From positions 1 through 27,690 of the forward strand of contig JAKAVI010000091.1 in assembly GCA_021817355.1 (NCBI GenBank): a stretch of DNA of 27,690 nt, given 5' to 3'. The notes under the pieces are model-generated. The model had not been told where the DNA came from. It saw only the letters and a program-made list of their open reading frames with translations, and ran no database searches. Position 1 is the first letter of the stretch. The number at the start of each line of letters is the position of its first letter. A program made the translations under genes and the position numbers. Of this stretch, positions 1-6,637 are shown piece by piece. The stretch is from Pseudomonadota bacterium (GTDB lineage Bacteria; Pseudomonadota; Alphaproteobacteria; Micropepsales; Micropepsaceae).

Positions 1-429
1 GCCTTGGTCGGCCTTGCGGCTCAGCCGATAAAGCACGGCCGCCGAGGCGTCCTGGACGAGAGCCAGTTCCGGAGGGGCGGGTACGGCGTCCGGAGCACAG
101 CCGATCATGGTGCGGTAGGCAAGGTTGCAATCGCCCACGCTGCCGTCTGCCGTGGTGATCGCCCAGGCGACATTGGCGCGCGCGGCGGCCGCAGCGATCT
201 GATGGCTGCTGTCGGCGGCAAAGCGATCCTCGGTCCACAGGCGGAAGAGAAAGAAGCCCGCCAGCACGCCCACTGCGCTGGCAAGACCAAGACCGGCCCA
301 GCTTGCCGCATGAGGGACGCCAAGGCCAAGCGCTGCGGCAAGGAGTGCGACAAGCACGAGCGCGAGGGCGAGATAACGCCACAGGCCAGGTGGCACGGGA
401 AAATTGCCGAGAACGCGATTCGCCATCAT
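1..429 (-). CDS. cckA: Membrane sensor histidine kinase, N-terminal part, probably CckA (partial)
   Basis: The gene runs off the left edge; only the first 143 residues are visible. Two adjacent ATG codons (427-429 and 424-426) can start it, 44 bases after the stop of the upstream esterase gene. The protein begins with two hydrophobic segments (about residues 17-38 and 43-62) separated by a very short loop, then a PAS-like stretch from about residue 78 (ARANVAWAITTADG...CNLAYRTMIG). Two closely spaced membrane helices followed by PAS are the layout of CckA, the hybrid kinase that feeds CtrA through ChpT in alphaproteobacterial cell-cycle control. The phrase PAPPELAL followed by AVLYRLSR also fits my memory of rhizobial CckA. 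The kinase and receiver domains lie outside the window, so a different PAS-containing membrane kinase remains possible. Confidence 0.6.
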   Translation of the reverse strand, partial: MMANRVLGNFPVPPGLWRYLALALVLVALLAAALGLGVPHAASWAGLGLASAVGVLAGFFLFRLWTEDRFAADSSHQIAAAAARANVAWAITTADGSVGDCNLAYRTMIGCAPDAVPAPPELALVQDASAAVLYRLSRKADQG

Positions 430-473
430 GGCGTGAGCTTATCCGGTTTGAGCTCTTGGTGCTGCGGTTTCGT

Positions 474-1976
474 TCAAGGTCCAAGACGTGGATCGGCGAT
501 GGAGGCAAAGGCCCGGCGACGCTCCTCCTGCGGCCGGCCGACCACGCAAGGCGGCGTGCTGCCGAAGATCATGGTCTGGCGGGTGTCTGGTTCATAGGCG
601 GGCCAGCCCGGCAGGCCGCTGCGGGCAAACGCGCTCCAGCCCGTGCGCAGTGCCGCCGACAGGGCGTCAGCGCCGACGCCTTGCCCGAAGAAGACGCCGG
701 GTAGGGGCGCGCGGTAGGCACCGAACAGAAATCCCAGTTCTATGCCATGGCAGGCTCCCATGGCCCCGCCCAAAAATCCCGAGCTCCAGTCGCAGCGATA
801 GGCAAAGCTTGGTGCGTGACGGCCCTGCGCCTCGAGGAGGCGCCGGCAAGGTTCGCCAAACACCTTGTCGGTCATGAAGGCGTTGAACTGTTCAAAGGCC
901 GAAGGCCCCTCATAGGCGGCAATCAGGTCGGCCGCTGCGTCCTTGGCAAAGCGTCTCACGCGCCCGCGAAAATCCTCCTTGCGCATGAGGCGCAGCCGGA
1001 GATTGGCGCCGGTAAAGAGCTTCCACTCGTCGAGATTGGTTCCGCCCAGAAGCGGGATGCCGGCGGCGGCACCGGCGCGGATGGCGGCGAGAGGCGCTTT
1101 GGGCAGCAGTGTGCCGTCTACGACCGGCTGAAACGGCAATGTGCCAAGGCGATAGGGATGGCGTCGGCTGCGACTGTTGGCCTGGACGAGGCTCTGGGCG
1201 GTAATGATGGCGGAGGCGGGAAGCCAGAGGGCGCGTGCCGCGGTGCCACGCTGAAGGCCGAGGGCGGCAAGAAAGGCTGCGCCCACGTGTTCGGCCCGCG
1301 TGAGGTCATGACCGATATGGGCAGCACCGGACTGCACGATGGCCTTGTGAAACAGGCCCCGTGCCATTGGGGTACTCAGCAAGGCGCCAATGCTCATGGC
1401 TCCAGCGGATTCACCAAACAGCGTGACATTGGCGGGATCGCCGCCAAAATCTGCGATATTGCGGCGGACCCAATCCAGCGCCAGCACCTGATCGGCGAGA
1501 CCTTCGCAGCCGGTGGCGGGCAAGGCACCATCGCTCACCGCGTTTAATGCGACAAATCCAAAGGCGCCCAGGCGATAATTGAGTGTCACCACCACCACGT
1601 CCTGTGTGGCGAGGAGCCGGCCATCATAGAGGGTCTGGCTGCCAGCTCCGAAGACGAAGGCGCCACCATGCAGCCACACCATGACCGGACGGCGTCCCAC
1701 AAGCCCCGGTGTCCAGATGTTGAGATGAAGGCAGTCTTCGGACTGCGCGCCCAGGCGCCGTCCGAAGACGCGCTCGAGCCGGCTTGGTGCCTGCGGGCAG
1801 ACGGGGCCAAATCTGGTGCCGTCGCGCAGGCCGTGCCAGGGCTCGGCTGGCTGGGGCAGATGCCAGCGTTGGGCCCGTCCGTAGGGAATGCCAGAAAAGC
1901 GCAAAATGCCGTCGTGGCAGATCCCAGTCAGCCGACCGAGGGTGCAGTCATGAGTTACGGTAGAGATCAGGTCCAT
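474..1976 (-). CDS. Type-B carboxylesterase / lipase family protein
   Basis: A 500-residue alpha/beta hydrolase of the carboxylesterase type-B (cholinesterase-like) family, expected to hydrolyse carboxylic esters. The family landmarks appear in order: EDCLHLNIWTP at 80-90, the oxyanion-hole HGG at 103-105, the nucleophile elbow GESAG with Ser190, the acidic residue Glu317 in GGTNLDEW, and the catalytic His410 in ACHGIELGF. The complete triad and normal family length indicate an active enzyme. No signal peptide is evident, so a cytoplasmic location is likely. No clear Shine-Dalgarno sequence precedes the ATG, so the start could shift slightly, but the N-terminus already reaches the usual family start. 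The gene lies just upstream of the kinase gene on the same strand, 44 bases apart, and may be cotranscribed with it. The natural substrate cannot be inferred. Confidence 0.9.
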   Translation of the reverse strand: MDLISTVTHDCTLGRLTGICHDGILRFSGIPYGRAQRWHLPQPAEPWHGLRDGTRFGPVCPQAPSRLERVFGRRLGAQSEDCLHLNIWTPGLVGRRPVMVWLHGGAFVFGAGSQTLYDGRLLATQDVVVVTLNYRLGAFGFVALNAVSDGALPATGCEGLADQVLALDWVRRNIADFGGDPANVTLFGESAGAMSIGALLSTPMARGLFHKAIVQSGAAHIGHDLTRAEHVGAAFLAALGLQRGTAARALWLPASAIITAQSLVQANSRSRRHPYRLGTLPFQPVVDGTLLPKAPLAAIRAGAAAGIPLLGGTNLDEWKLFTGANLRLRLMRKEDFRGRVRRFAKDAAADLIAAYEGPSAFEQFNAFMTDKVFGEPCRRLLEAQGRHAPSFAYRCDWSSGFLGGAMGACHGIELGFLFGAYRAPLPGVFFGQGVGADALSAALRTGWSAFARSGLPGWPAYEPDTRQTMIFGSTPPCVVGRPQEERRRAFASIADPRLGP

Positions 1977-2113
1977 GGCCGAGAGGATGCGGCAGCCTTG
2001 CCAGTGGGCCTGATTGCAGCTCTGGCCTCAAGGACAAAGTTTTTTCGGTGTCTTGACGGGGCCGCGCCAACCCGCACCATGCGGCCCCTCGTATCGCAGT
2101 GTTGGAGTTAGGC

Positions 2114-2752
2114 GTGATAACGGCAGTCCTGTTCGATTTTGGCGGCGTCTTTACCTCTTCGCCCTTTGCAGCGTTTGCCGCCTATGAACGGGCGCACCGC
2201 CTGCCGGAGAACTTTATTCGCCAGATCAACGCGACCAATCCGCACGACAATGCCTGGGCGCGTTTCGAACGGGCAGAAATCGATCTTGACGGCTTCGACC
2301 GCGCCTTTGCGGCCGAGGCCCGCAGCCTTGGCTATGAGGTGCCGGGCCGTGATGTGGTGGCGTTGCTTGCCGGAGATCTGCGTGCAGGCATGGTGACGGC
2401 GCTGCGTTGCATAAAGGCGGCCGGATTGAAGACCGGCTGCATCACCAACAATGTGCCGGGACTTGGCGCTGAGGGGGGACAGGACAACCGTCTTTATCGC
2501 GGCGAGGTCATGGCGCTGTTCGACGCTGTGCTCGAAAGTTCGAAAATCGGCGTGCGAAAGCCAGATCCGCGCATCTATCTGCAGATGTGCGAGGTCCTGG
2601 GGGTAGATCCGCGTGACTGCATTTACCTGGATGATCTGGGCATCAATCTCAAGCCCGCACGTGAGCTCGGCATGACGACGATCAAGGTTGACGAGGCTGA
2701 GCCTGCAATCCGCCGCCTGAGCGCCTTGCTCGCCCTTGAGCTCGAGCTGTGA
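2114..2752 (+). CDS. HAD-superfamily hydrolase (subfamily IA), probable phosphatase
   Basis: A 212-residue haloacid-dehalogenase-like hydrolase. Motif I is FDFGGVF with the nucleophile Asp8; motif II is Thr111 in CITNN; motif III is Lys149 in RKPDP; motif IV is the acidic pair Asp173-Asp174 in YLDDLG. The second Asp of the usual DxD is Gly here, a variant common in the COG1011/epoxide-hydrolase N-terminal-like group, so phosphatase activity is plausible but not certain. I chose the GTG at 2114 because GGAG at 2104-2107 sits six bases upstream; a GTG at 2099 would add five residues but has no such site. The gene is divergent from the esterase gene and converges on the DUF3501 gene with only nine bases between stops. 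The substrate is unknown. Confidence 0.85.
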   Translation: MITAVLFDFGGVFTSSPFAAFAAYERAHRLPENFIRQINATNPHDNAWARFERAEIDLDGFDRAFAAEARSLGYEVPGRDVVALLAGDLRAGMVTALRCIKAAGLKTGCITNNVPGLGAEGGQDNRLYRGEVMALFDAVLESSKIGVRKPDPRIYLQMCEVLGVDPRDCIYLDDLGINLKPARELGMTTIKVDEAEPAIRRLSALLALELEL

Positions 2753-2761
2753 GGAGGATGA

Positions 2762-3361
2762 TCAGGCGGCGCTGAAATCCTTGCTGAGCACCATGCGCGT
2801 TGCCCGAGAGATGACCGCGATATGGCCATAGGCGGGATGGGCGATGCCGAGCATGGCAGGGATTGCGGGATTGGCAAATTGCTCCTGGGCGGAGGCACTG
2901 AAGGAAAACCTTATCCAGTGCACCGAGGAGGTCTTGCCGTCGGCGCTGGTGCGTTCGCCATATTCGGTTGGAGTTCCGGCGAGGCGCTGGTCGGCCAGCT
3001 CGATGTAGCAGCTGGTTTCGATGCCAGAAAGACGGACAAGTTCGCGATTGCGGCGTGCGGGATCCTCGATCTCGAGCATCAGGGTCGCGATCAGTTCACC
3101 GCCCTGGGGAATGAGTGGATTATAGGCGTCGAGTTCGCCCTGGATCTGTTCCGCACCACCCTTTTCGATGTGCAGCATCTCCATGACCTGGGCCCACATC
3201 GTTTCATAATTTTCAAAGTGGAAGGTGGCAAAGGGGCCCACCGCAACGCGCCGGTCACGCTTTAGCTCAACCATGTGTTTGCGAATGAGGGCGCGCTTCT
3301 GCGCATATTCGTCAAGGGGCATCAAGGCTTCGGGCAGGATGCGCCGCAGGTTGGTGGTCAT
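2762..3361 (-). CDS. DUF3501 family protein
   Basis: A 199-residue soluble protein recognised as DUF3501, with the block VAVGPFATFHFENYETM near residues 39-55 and ELDAYNPLIPQGGEL near 76-90. No biochemical function is established for the family. The start at 3361 is supported by AGGAG seven bases upstream and by a four-base ATGA overlap with the stop of the upstream Fe-S gene, which implies translational coupling. A longer reading that begins upstream would overlap the Fe-S gene extensively and has no ribosome site. It is the last gene of a rubrerythrin / Fe-S protein / DUF3501 unit; these three families often occur together in proteobacteria, so the protein is presumably a partner of the iron-sulfur or rubrerythrin component. 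It has no obvious metal cluster motif and no membrane segment. Confidence 0.88.
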   Translation of the reverse strand: MTTNLRRILPEALMPLDEYAQKRALIRKHMVELKRDRRVAVGPFATFHFENYETMWAQVMEMLHIEKGGAEQIQGELDAYNPLIPQGGELIATLMLEIEDPARRNRELVRLSGIETSCYIELADQRLAGTPTEYGERTSADGKTSSVHWIRFSFSASAQEQFANPAIPAMLGIAHPAYGHIAVISRATRMVLSKDFSAA

Positions 3362-4725
3362 GATCCGTCTCCTTTCAGACCGCAGGCGCGGGCAAAGATC
3401 TGGATGGGGTGCTCTGCTTCTTTCGGGGCAAAGGGCTTTGCTTCCTTGGCCGCCAGAGCCTGAACACCATTGACGATATGCAGGGCTGCAAGCGGACAAT
3501 CGGAGGCGATGTGGCCGCGAGCCTGGCTGAGAGCGGTGCGGAACACCGGCCGTCCCACCTTCATGGCGGTCTCGTGGCTTTGGCGCATGACACCGAAGGT
3601 GCCGCCATGGCCTGAGCAGCGTTCGATCACGTCTACTGCAGTGTCGGGAATGAGGCGGAGCATTTCAGCAGCTTTGGGACCCATGTTCTGGGCGCGGGCG
3701 TGGCAGGGCAGATGGACCGTGATGCCCTCTGGCAGTGGTGTCAGAGGCGCCGGCAGGCCAAAAGTCTTGGCAATATCGACAACATATTCGTTGATGTCAA
3801 AGCAGTGTTGGCTGAGGCGTTGCACAGCGGGATTTTCCGGCACGATCAGGGGCCACTCGAATTTGAGCATCAGCCCGCAGGACGCGGTCAGGGTGACGAT
3901 GTCGTAGCCCTCATCGATCAATGCGCAGAGCGCCTTGGCCACGGTTTCCGCCTGCTGGGCAACGCGGGCCAGTTCGGCCTGCTCGAGAAAGGGCATGCCG
4001 CAGCAGCCCGGATAAGAGATCTTGGTCTCGACACCGAGATGATTGAGCACGGCGCGCGCGTCCATACCCGTGTCGGGCTTGTTGTAATTGACGAAGCAGG
4101 TGGCAAAGAGCGCGGCCTTGCGCTGGCCGAAGGCCGGGGCGGTGGCATTGGCCGAGAGCGGCGCACGCTTATCGGCGCCAACAAAGGTGCGATGGTGAAA
4201 TTGGGGCAGGTTGGCATCGCGATCAATGCCGGCAGCAGCGCTCAGCATCCCCCGCGTCAGCCGGTTGTCCTTACGACTTGCCCAGTTGACGAGCGGCGCG
4301 GCAAGGCTGCCGATGCGTCCGTTGCGATCCATCTCGGCAAGCTGATGCGCGGTGAAATCCTTTTTGCCGGCTTTGACCTCCGCGGCGCGGTAGCGGAGCA
4401 TCAGATGGGGGAAGTCGAGATTAAATTCGTGGGGTGGCACGTAGGGACATTTGGTCATGAAGCACATGTCACACAGCGTGCAGGCTTCCACCACCGACGG
4501 GAAGGCTTCGGAGGGCACGCCGTCGAGTTCGCCGCTTTCGGAATTGTCGATCAGATCGAACAGGCGGGGAAAGGAATCGCACAGGTTGAAACAGCGCCGG
4601 CAGCCGTGACAGATATCGAAGACGCGCCGCATCTCGGCGTCGATCTTGTCCACATCATAGAATTCTTCGTCCCGCCAGGCGAGTGCGTGACGGGTTGGCG
4701 CATCAAGGCTGCCTTCGCGAGACAT
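3358..4725 (-). CDS. CCG-domain (HdrD/GlpC-like) iron-sulfur protein
   Basis: A 455-residue protein with two ferredoxin-type [4Fe-4S] motifs near the N-terminus (Cys39, 42, 45, 49 and Cys82, 85, 88, 93) followed by two CCG-type repeats: Cys241-Cys242-Gly243 preceded by Cys210, and Cys341 with the CSGHGG motif at 370-375. This is the architecture of heterodisulfide reductase subunit D, GlpC and LutA/GlcF-like electron carriers. It most likely moves electrons between a quinone, thiol or flavin partner and another redox protein. It lacks a membrane anchor. It sits between rubrerythrin (98 bases upstream) and DUF3501 (four-base overlap downstream). A role as reductant for the rubredoxin-less rubrerythrin is an inference from this context. 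The exact donor and acceptor are unknown. Confidence 0.9.
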   Translation of the reverse strand: MSREGSLDAPTRHALAWRDEEFYDVDKIDAEMRRVFDICHGCRRCFNLCDSFPRLFDLIDNSESGELDGVPSEAFPSVVEACTLCDMCFMTKCPYVPPHEFNLDFPHLMLRYRAAEVKAGKKDFTAHQLAEMDRNGRIGSLAAPLVNWASRKDNRLTRGMLSAAAGIDRDANLPQFHHRTFVGADKRAPLSANATAPAFGQRKAALFATCFVNYNKPDTGMDARAVLNHLGVETKISYPGCCGMPFLEQAELARVAQQAETVAKALCALIDEGYDIVTLTASCGLMLKFEWPLIVPENPAVQRLSQHCFDINEYVVDIAKTFGLPAPLTPLPEGITVHLPCHARAQNMGPKAAEMLRLIPDTAVDVIERCSGHGGTFGVMRQSHETAMKVGRPVFRTALSQARGHIASDCPLAALHIVNGVQALAAKEAKPFAPKEAEHPIQIFARACGLKGDGS

Positions 4726-4786
4726 GGTTCACCATCAGTATTTGATGTCATTGGGGCCGGCTGTGGCATGGCTGCTGCGGCCCAAA

Positions 4787-4815
4787 GCGGCGCAGCATAA
4801 AGGGTGCTGCGCCGC
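4787..4815 (-). terminator. Perfect 11-bp hairpin after the rubrerythrin gene
   Basis: Arms at 4787-4797 (GCGGCGCAGCA) and 4805-4815 are perfect reverse complements with a 7-base loop. The hairpin starts nine bases past the rubrerythrin stop codon. Read on the minus strand it is followed by TTTGGG, so the U-run is short. It could be a weak terminator or attenuator, or a 3' processing stem that makes rubrerythrin mRNA more abundant than the downstream genes. Confidence 0.55.
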
Positions 4816-4823
4816 CTGAGGGG

Positions 4824-5246
4824 TTACTTGCCGAGTGAATCAAGGGCCTTCTGGAAGCGGCCGGCATGCGATTTTTCAGCCTTGGCCAGGGTTTCGAACC
4901 AGTCGGCGATTTCATCAAAGCCTTCTTCGCGTGCCGTCTTGGCCATCCCCGGATACATGTCGGTGTATTCGTGGGTTTCGCCAGCGATGGCCGCTTTCAG
5001 GTTAAGGGTGGTGTCGCCGATCGGTTTACCTGTAGCCGGATCGCCCACGGCTTCGAGAAATTCGAGGTGACCATGGGCGTGGCCGGTTTCGCCCTCTGCC
5101 GTGGAACGGAACACGGTTGAGACGTCATTGTAGCCCTCGATATCCGCCTTTTGCGCGAAATAGAGGTAGCGACGATTGGCCTGGCTTTCGCCAGCGAAAG
5201 CATCGGCCAGGTTTTTTGCAGTCTTGGAGCCTTTCAGGGCAGCCAT
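4824..5246 (-). CDS. rbr: Rubrerythrin lacking the C-terminal rubredoxin domain
   Basis: A 140-residue four-helix-bundle diiron protein. Metal-ligand motifs are visible: Glu20 in [10 protein letters not shown], Glu53 and His56 in EGETGHAH, Glu90 and Glu93 in GETHEY, and Glu124/His127 in KAEKSH. Classical rubrerythrins reduce hydrogen peroxide to water and carry a CxxC...CxxC rubredoxin tail; this one ends right after the bundle and has no Cys, so it needs an external electron donor. The start at 5246 is set by AAGGAG eight bases upstream. It is first in a unit with the Fe-S and DUF3501 genes. A near-perfect Irr box lies about 105 bases upstream, so control by iron and heme status is likely. 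Cytoplasmic; peroxide scavenging or iron handling is the expected role. Confidence 0.93.
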   Translation of the reverse strand: MAALKGSKTAKNLADAFAGESQANRRYLYFAQKADIEGYNDVSTVFRSTAEGETGHAHGHLEFLEAVGDPATGKPIGDTTLNLKAAIAGETHEYTDMYPGMAKTAREEGFDEIADWFETLAKAEKSHAGRFQKALDSLGK

Positions 5247-5341
5247 GGGAGTTCTCCTTTTGCAGCTGCGCAAGACGTGTCCGCTCTCTGCCGGAGGCGG
5301 GCCTTGCGCGCGCGCGCAACTTGCCCTGTTCGCCCTGTCGC

Positions 5342-5347
5342 TGTCAA
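5342..5347 (-). promoter_or_regulatory. Possible -35 element (TTGACA) of the rubrerythrin unit
   Basis: A perfect TTGACA on the minus strand lies four bases downstream of the Irr box and about 95 bases before the rubrerythrin start. At 17-base spacing the -10 position reads GCAAGT (5319-5324), which is a poor match, so this may be a coincidence or a promoter that needs activation. Confidence 0.3.
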
Positions 5348-5350
5348 CAG

Positions 5351-5367
5351 TTTAGAATTGTTCTAAA
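5351..5367. promoter_or_regulatory. Irr box (iron control element) in front of the rubrerythrin gene
   Basis: The sequence TTTAGAA-TTG-TTCTAAA is a perfect palindrome with 7-base arms. It matches the form reported for the iron control element bound by alphaproteobacterial Irr. It lies in the 143-base gap between the irr stop and the rubrerythrin start, which are on the same strand, so the downstream rubrerythrin / Fe-S / DUF3501 unit is the natural target. Confidence 0.8.
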
Positions 5368-5389
5368 TAATATTGGGGTGGCCAGACAT

Positions 5390-5815
5390 TTACGTCTTGC
5401 TGATACGCACCACGACGTCGACCCGATCAATCCGTGTTCCTTTGGGCGGATGGGGCAGTCCGGACACCGCAACGCTGTCGCCCGGAATGTCGATCAAAAG
5501 GCCGCTGTCCTCGACATAGAAATGCTGGTGCGCGTCGACATTGGTGTCGAAATAGCTGCGCGTCGCATCTACGGCAACCTGACGCAGGATACCGGCGGCG
5601 GTGAACTGGTGGAGCGTATTGTAGACCGTGGCCAGTGACACGCCGATGCCGGCGCGGGTGGCCTCAGCATGCAGGGCTTCGGCAGTGATATGACGATGGC
5701 CACGGGCAAACAGCAATTCTGCCAGGACCAAACGCTGACGCGTTGGCCGCAGCGACGCTGCGCGCAAACGCTGGCACAGATCACTGGCAGAGGCGTTAGC
5801 AGCCTTTTCGGCCAT
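5390..5815 (-). CDS. irr: Iron response transcriptional regulator Irr (Fur superfamily)
   Basis: A 141-residue Fur-family protein. The N-terminal winged helix contains LRPTRQR (22-28) and the recognition helix VSLATVYNTLHQF (59-71); the dimerisation domain has YFDTNVDAHQHFYVED (88-103). These phrases are those of Irr rather than Fur, Mur or Zur. Irr represses or activates genes under low iron and is controlled by heme. I chose the ATG at 5815 because GGAG lies eight bases upstream; the ATG at 5836 adds seven residues but lacks a ribosome site. There is no GCPWH-type heme regulatory motif, and the HHH heme motif of some Irr proteins reads His96-Gln97-His98. It is divergent from fabA, as in rhizobia, and palindromes matching its own operator lie on both sides, so autoregulation is possible. 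Confidence 0.93.
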   Translation of the reverse strand: MAEKAANASASDLCQRLRAASLRPTRQRLVLAELLFARGHRHITAEALHAEATRAGIGVSLATVYNTLHQFTAAGILRQVAVDATRSYFDTNVDAHQHFYVEDSGLLIDIPGDSVAVSGLPHPPKGTRIDRVDVVVRISKT

Positions 5816-5872
5816 CGGCGTGGCTCCAAACTCCATCAGAGGACGGGAGGATTGGTCCTGGTGGACAACAAT

Positions 5873-5902
5873 ACTTGCAAGGCTGACACTCGGCTTGCAA
5901 GT
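5873..5902. promoter_or_regulatory. Paired CTTGCAAG palindromes in the irr-fabA divergent region
   Basis: Two copies of the self-complementary 8-mer CTTGCAAG lie at 5874-5881 and 5894-5901, with flanking A and T that make the whole an inverted repeat with 9-base arms. The centres are 20 bp apart, about two helical turns, as expected for an operator bound by two dimers on one DNA face. The cognate regulator is not identified. Confidence 0.45.
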
Positions 5903-5931
5903 CTGCTAAGGTGCAGCCGACCCGTTCTTTA

Positions 5932-5946
5932 TTAGAATGTTTCTAA
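5932..5946. promoter_or_regulatory. Irr box in the irr-fabA divergent region
   Basis: TTAGAA-TGT-TTCTAA is a perfect palindrome with 6-base arms and the same 3-base spacing as the site at 5351-5367; the outermost pair (A/C) does not match. It lies 79 bases before fabA and 116 bases before the irr start, so it could serve fabA, irr autoregulation, or both. Confidence 0.7.
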
Positions 5947-6025
5947 CAAACAAAACCGGGTCTGCCAAGCCCTTTCAGGTCAGGGCTGAAGGTGTGATGC
6001 GATTGTAACCGGGTGGGCGAGTAAG

Positions 6026-6553
6026 ATGGCGCAGAAGGTACAGAGTTTCGACAAGGAAGGGTTGCTAGCCTGCGCCCGCGGTGAATTATTCGGTGCAGGC
6101 AATGCCCGCCTGCCCTTGCCGCCGATGTTGATGCTGGACCGCATCACCAAGATCACGAACAGTGGCGGCATACACGGCAAGGGTTCGGTCGAAGCCGAAT
6201 TCGACATCAAGCCTGATCTGTGGTTCTTCAAATGCCATTTCCAGGATGATCCGGTTATGCCGGGCTGCCTCGGCCTTGATGCGCTGTGGCAGATGGCAGG
6301 CTTCTTCCTCGGCTGGATGGGTGGGCTGGGTCGCGGCCGCGCTCTTGGCGTCGGCCAGGTCAAGCTTTCGGGCATGGTGCTGCCCTCCCATCGCCTCGTC
6401 AGCTACTACGTCGACTTCAAGCGCGTCATCATGCGCAAGCTCGTGGTCGGCATTGCCGATGGCATCATGAAGGTAGATGGGGATACCATCTATGAAGTCC
6501 AGGATCTGCGCGTCGGCCTGTTCCGCGACGGCCAGCAGCCGGTCTCGGCATGA
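6026..6553 (+). CDS. fabA: 3-hydroxydecanoyl-ACP dehydratase/isomerase FabA
   Basis: A 175-residue hot-dog-fold enzyme that dehydrates 3-hydroxydecanoyl-ACP and isomerises the trans-2 product to cis-3-decenoyl-ACP, the entry to unsaturated fatty acids without oxygen. The active-site region [14 protein letters not shown] contains His71, and the acid Asp85 lies in CLGLDALWQ; these correspond to His70 and Asp84 of the E. coli enzyme. Length matches the family (about 172). It is the first of three fab genes on this strand, with fabB 84 bases downstream. It is divergent from irr, and an Irr box stands 79 bases upstream. The ATG follows GGGCGAG, a weak ribosome site, but the protein N-terminus agrees with the family. 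Cytoplasmic homodimer. Confidence 0.97.
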   Translation: MAQKVQSFDKEGLLACARGELFGAGNARLPLPPMLMLDRITKITNSGGIHGKGSVEAEFDIKPDLWFFKCHFQDDPVMPGCLGLDALWQMAGFFLGWMGGLGRGRALGVGQVKLSGMVLPSHRLVSYYVDFKRVIMRKLVVGIADGIMKVDGDTIYEVQDLRVGLFRDGQQPVSA

Positions 6554-6637
6554 GGCGCGGGCTGGCTGTAAGATCCCGGTCCGTCTGCTAACTGGTCGTC
6601 GCCGTCGGGGCTGACGAGAGGGAGGAAAATTGTTGCG

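Noticed and set aside
747..1547. A 266-codon plus-strand open frame opposite the carboxylesterase
   Set aside because: The minus-strand gene has an intact catalytic triad; this frame has only low-complexity Gly/Ala sequence.
2058..2088. Inverted repeat GGGGCCGC / GCGGCCCC between the esterase and HAD genes
   Set aside because: Both arms are simple GC sequence likely to occur by chance, the loop is 15 bases and no U-run follows, so it is not called as a terminator or operator.
3700..4800. A 366-codon open frame on the plus strand opposite the Fe-S protein gene
   Set aside because: It is antisense to a gene with complete cluster motifs, is rich in Gly/Ala/His typical of reverse-frame readings in GC-rich DNA, and has no domain or ribosome site.
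5306..5317. Alternating GCGCGCGCGCGC run before rubrerythrin, possible Z-DNA
   Set aside because: Only 12 bases long; such runs are frequent in GC-rich genomes and no function can be argued.
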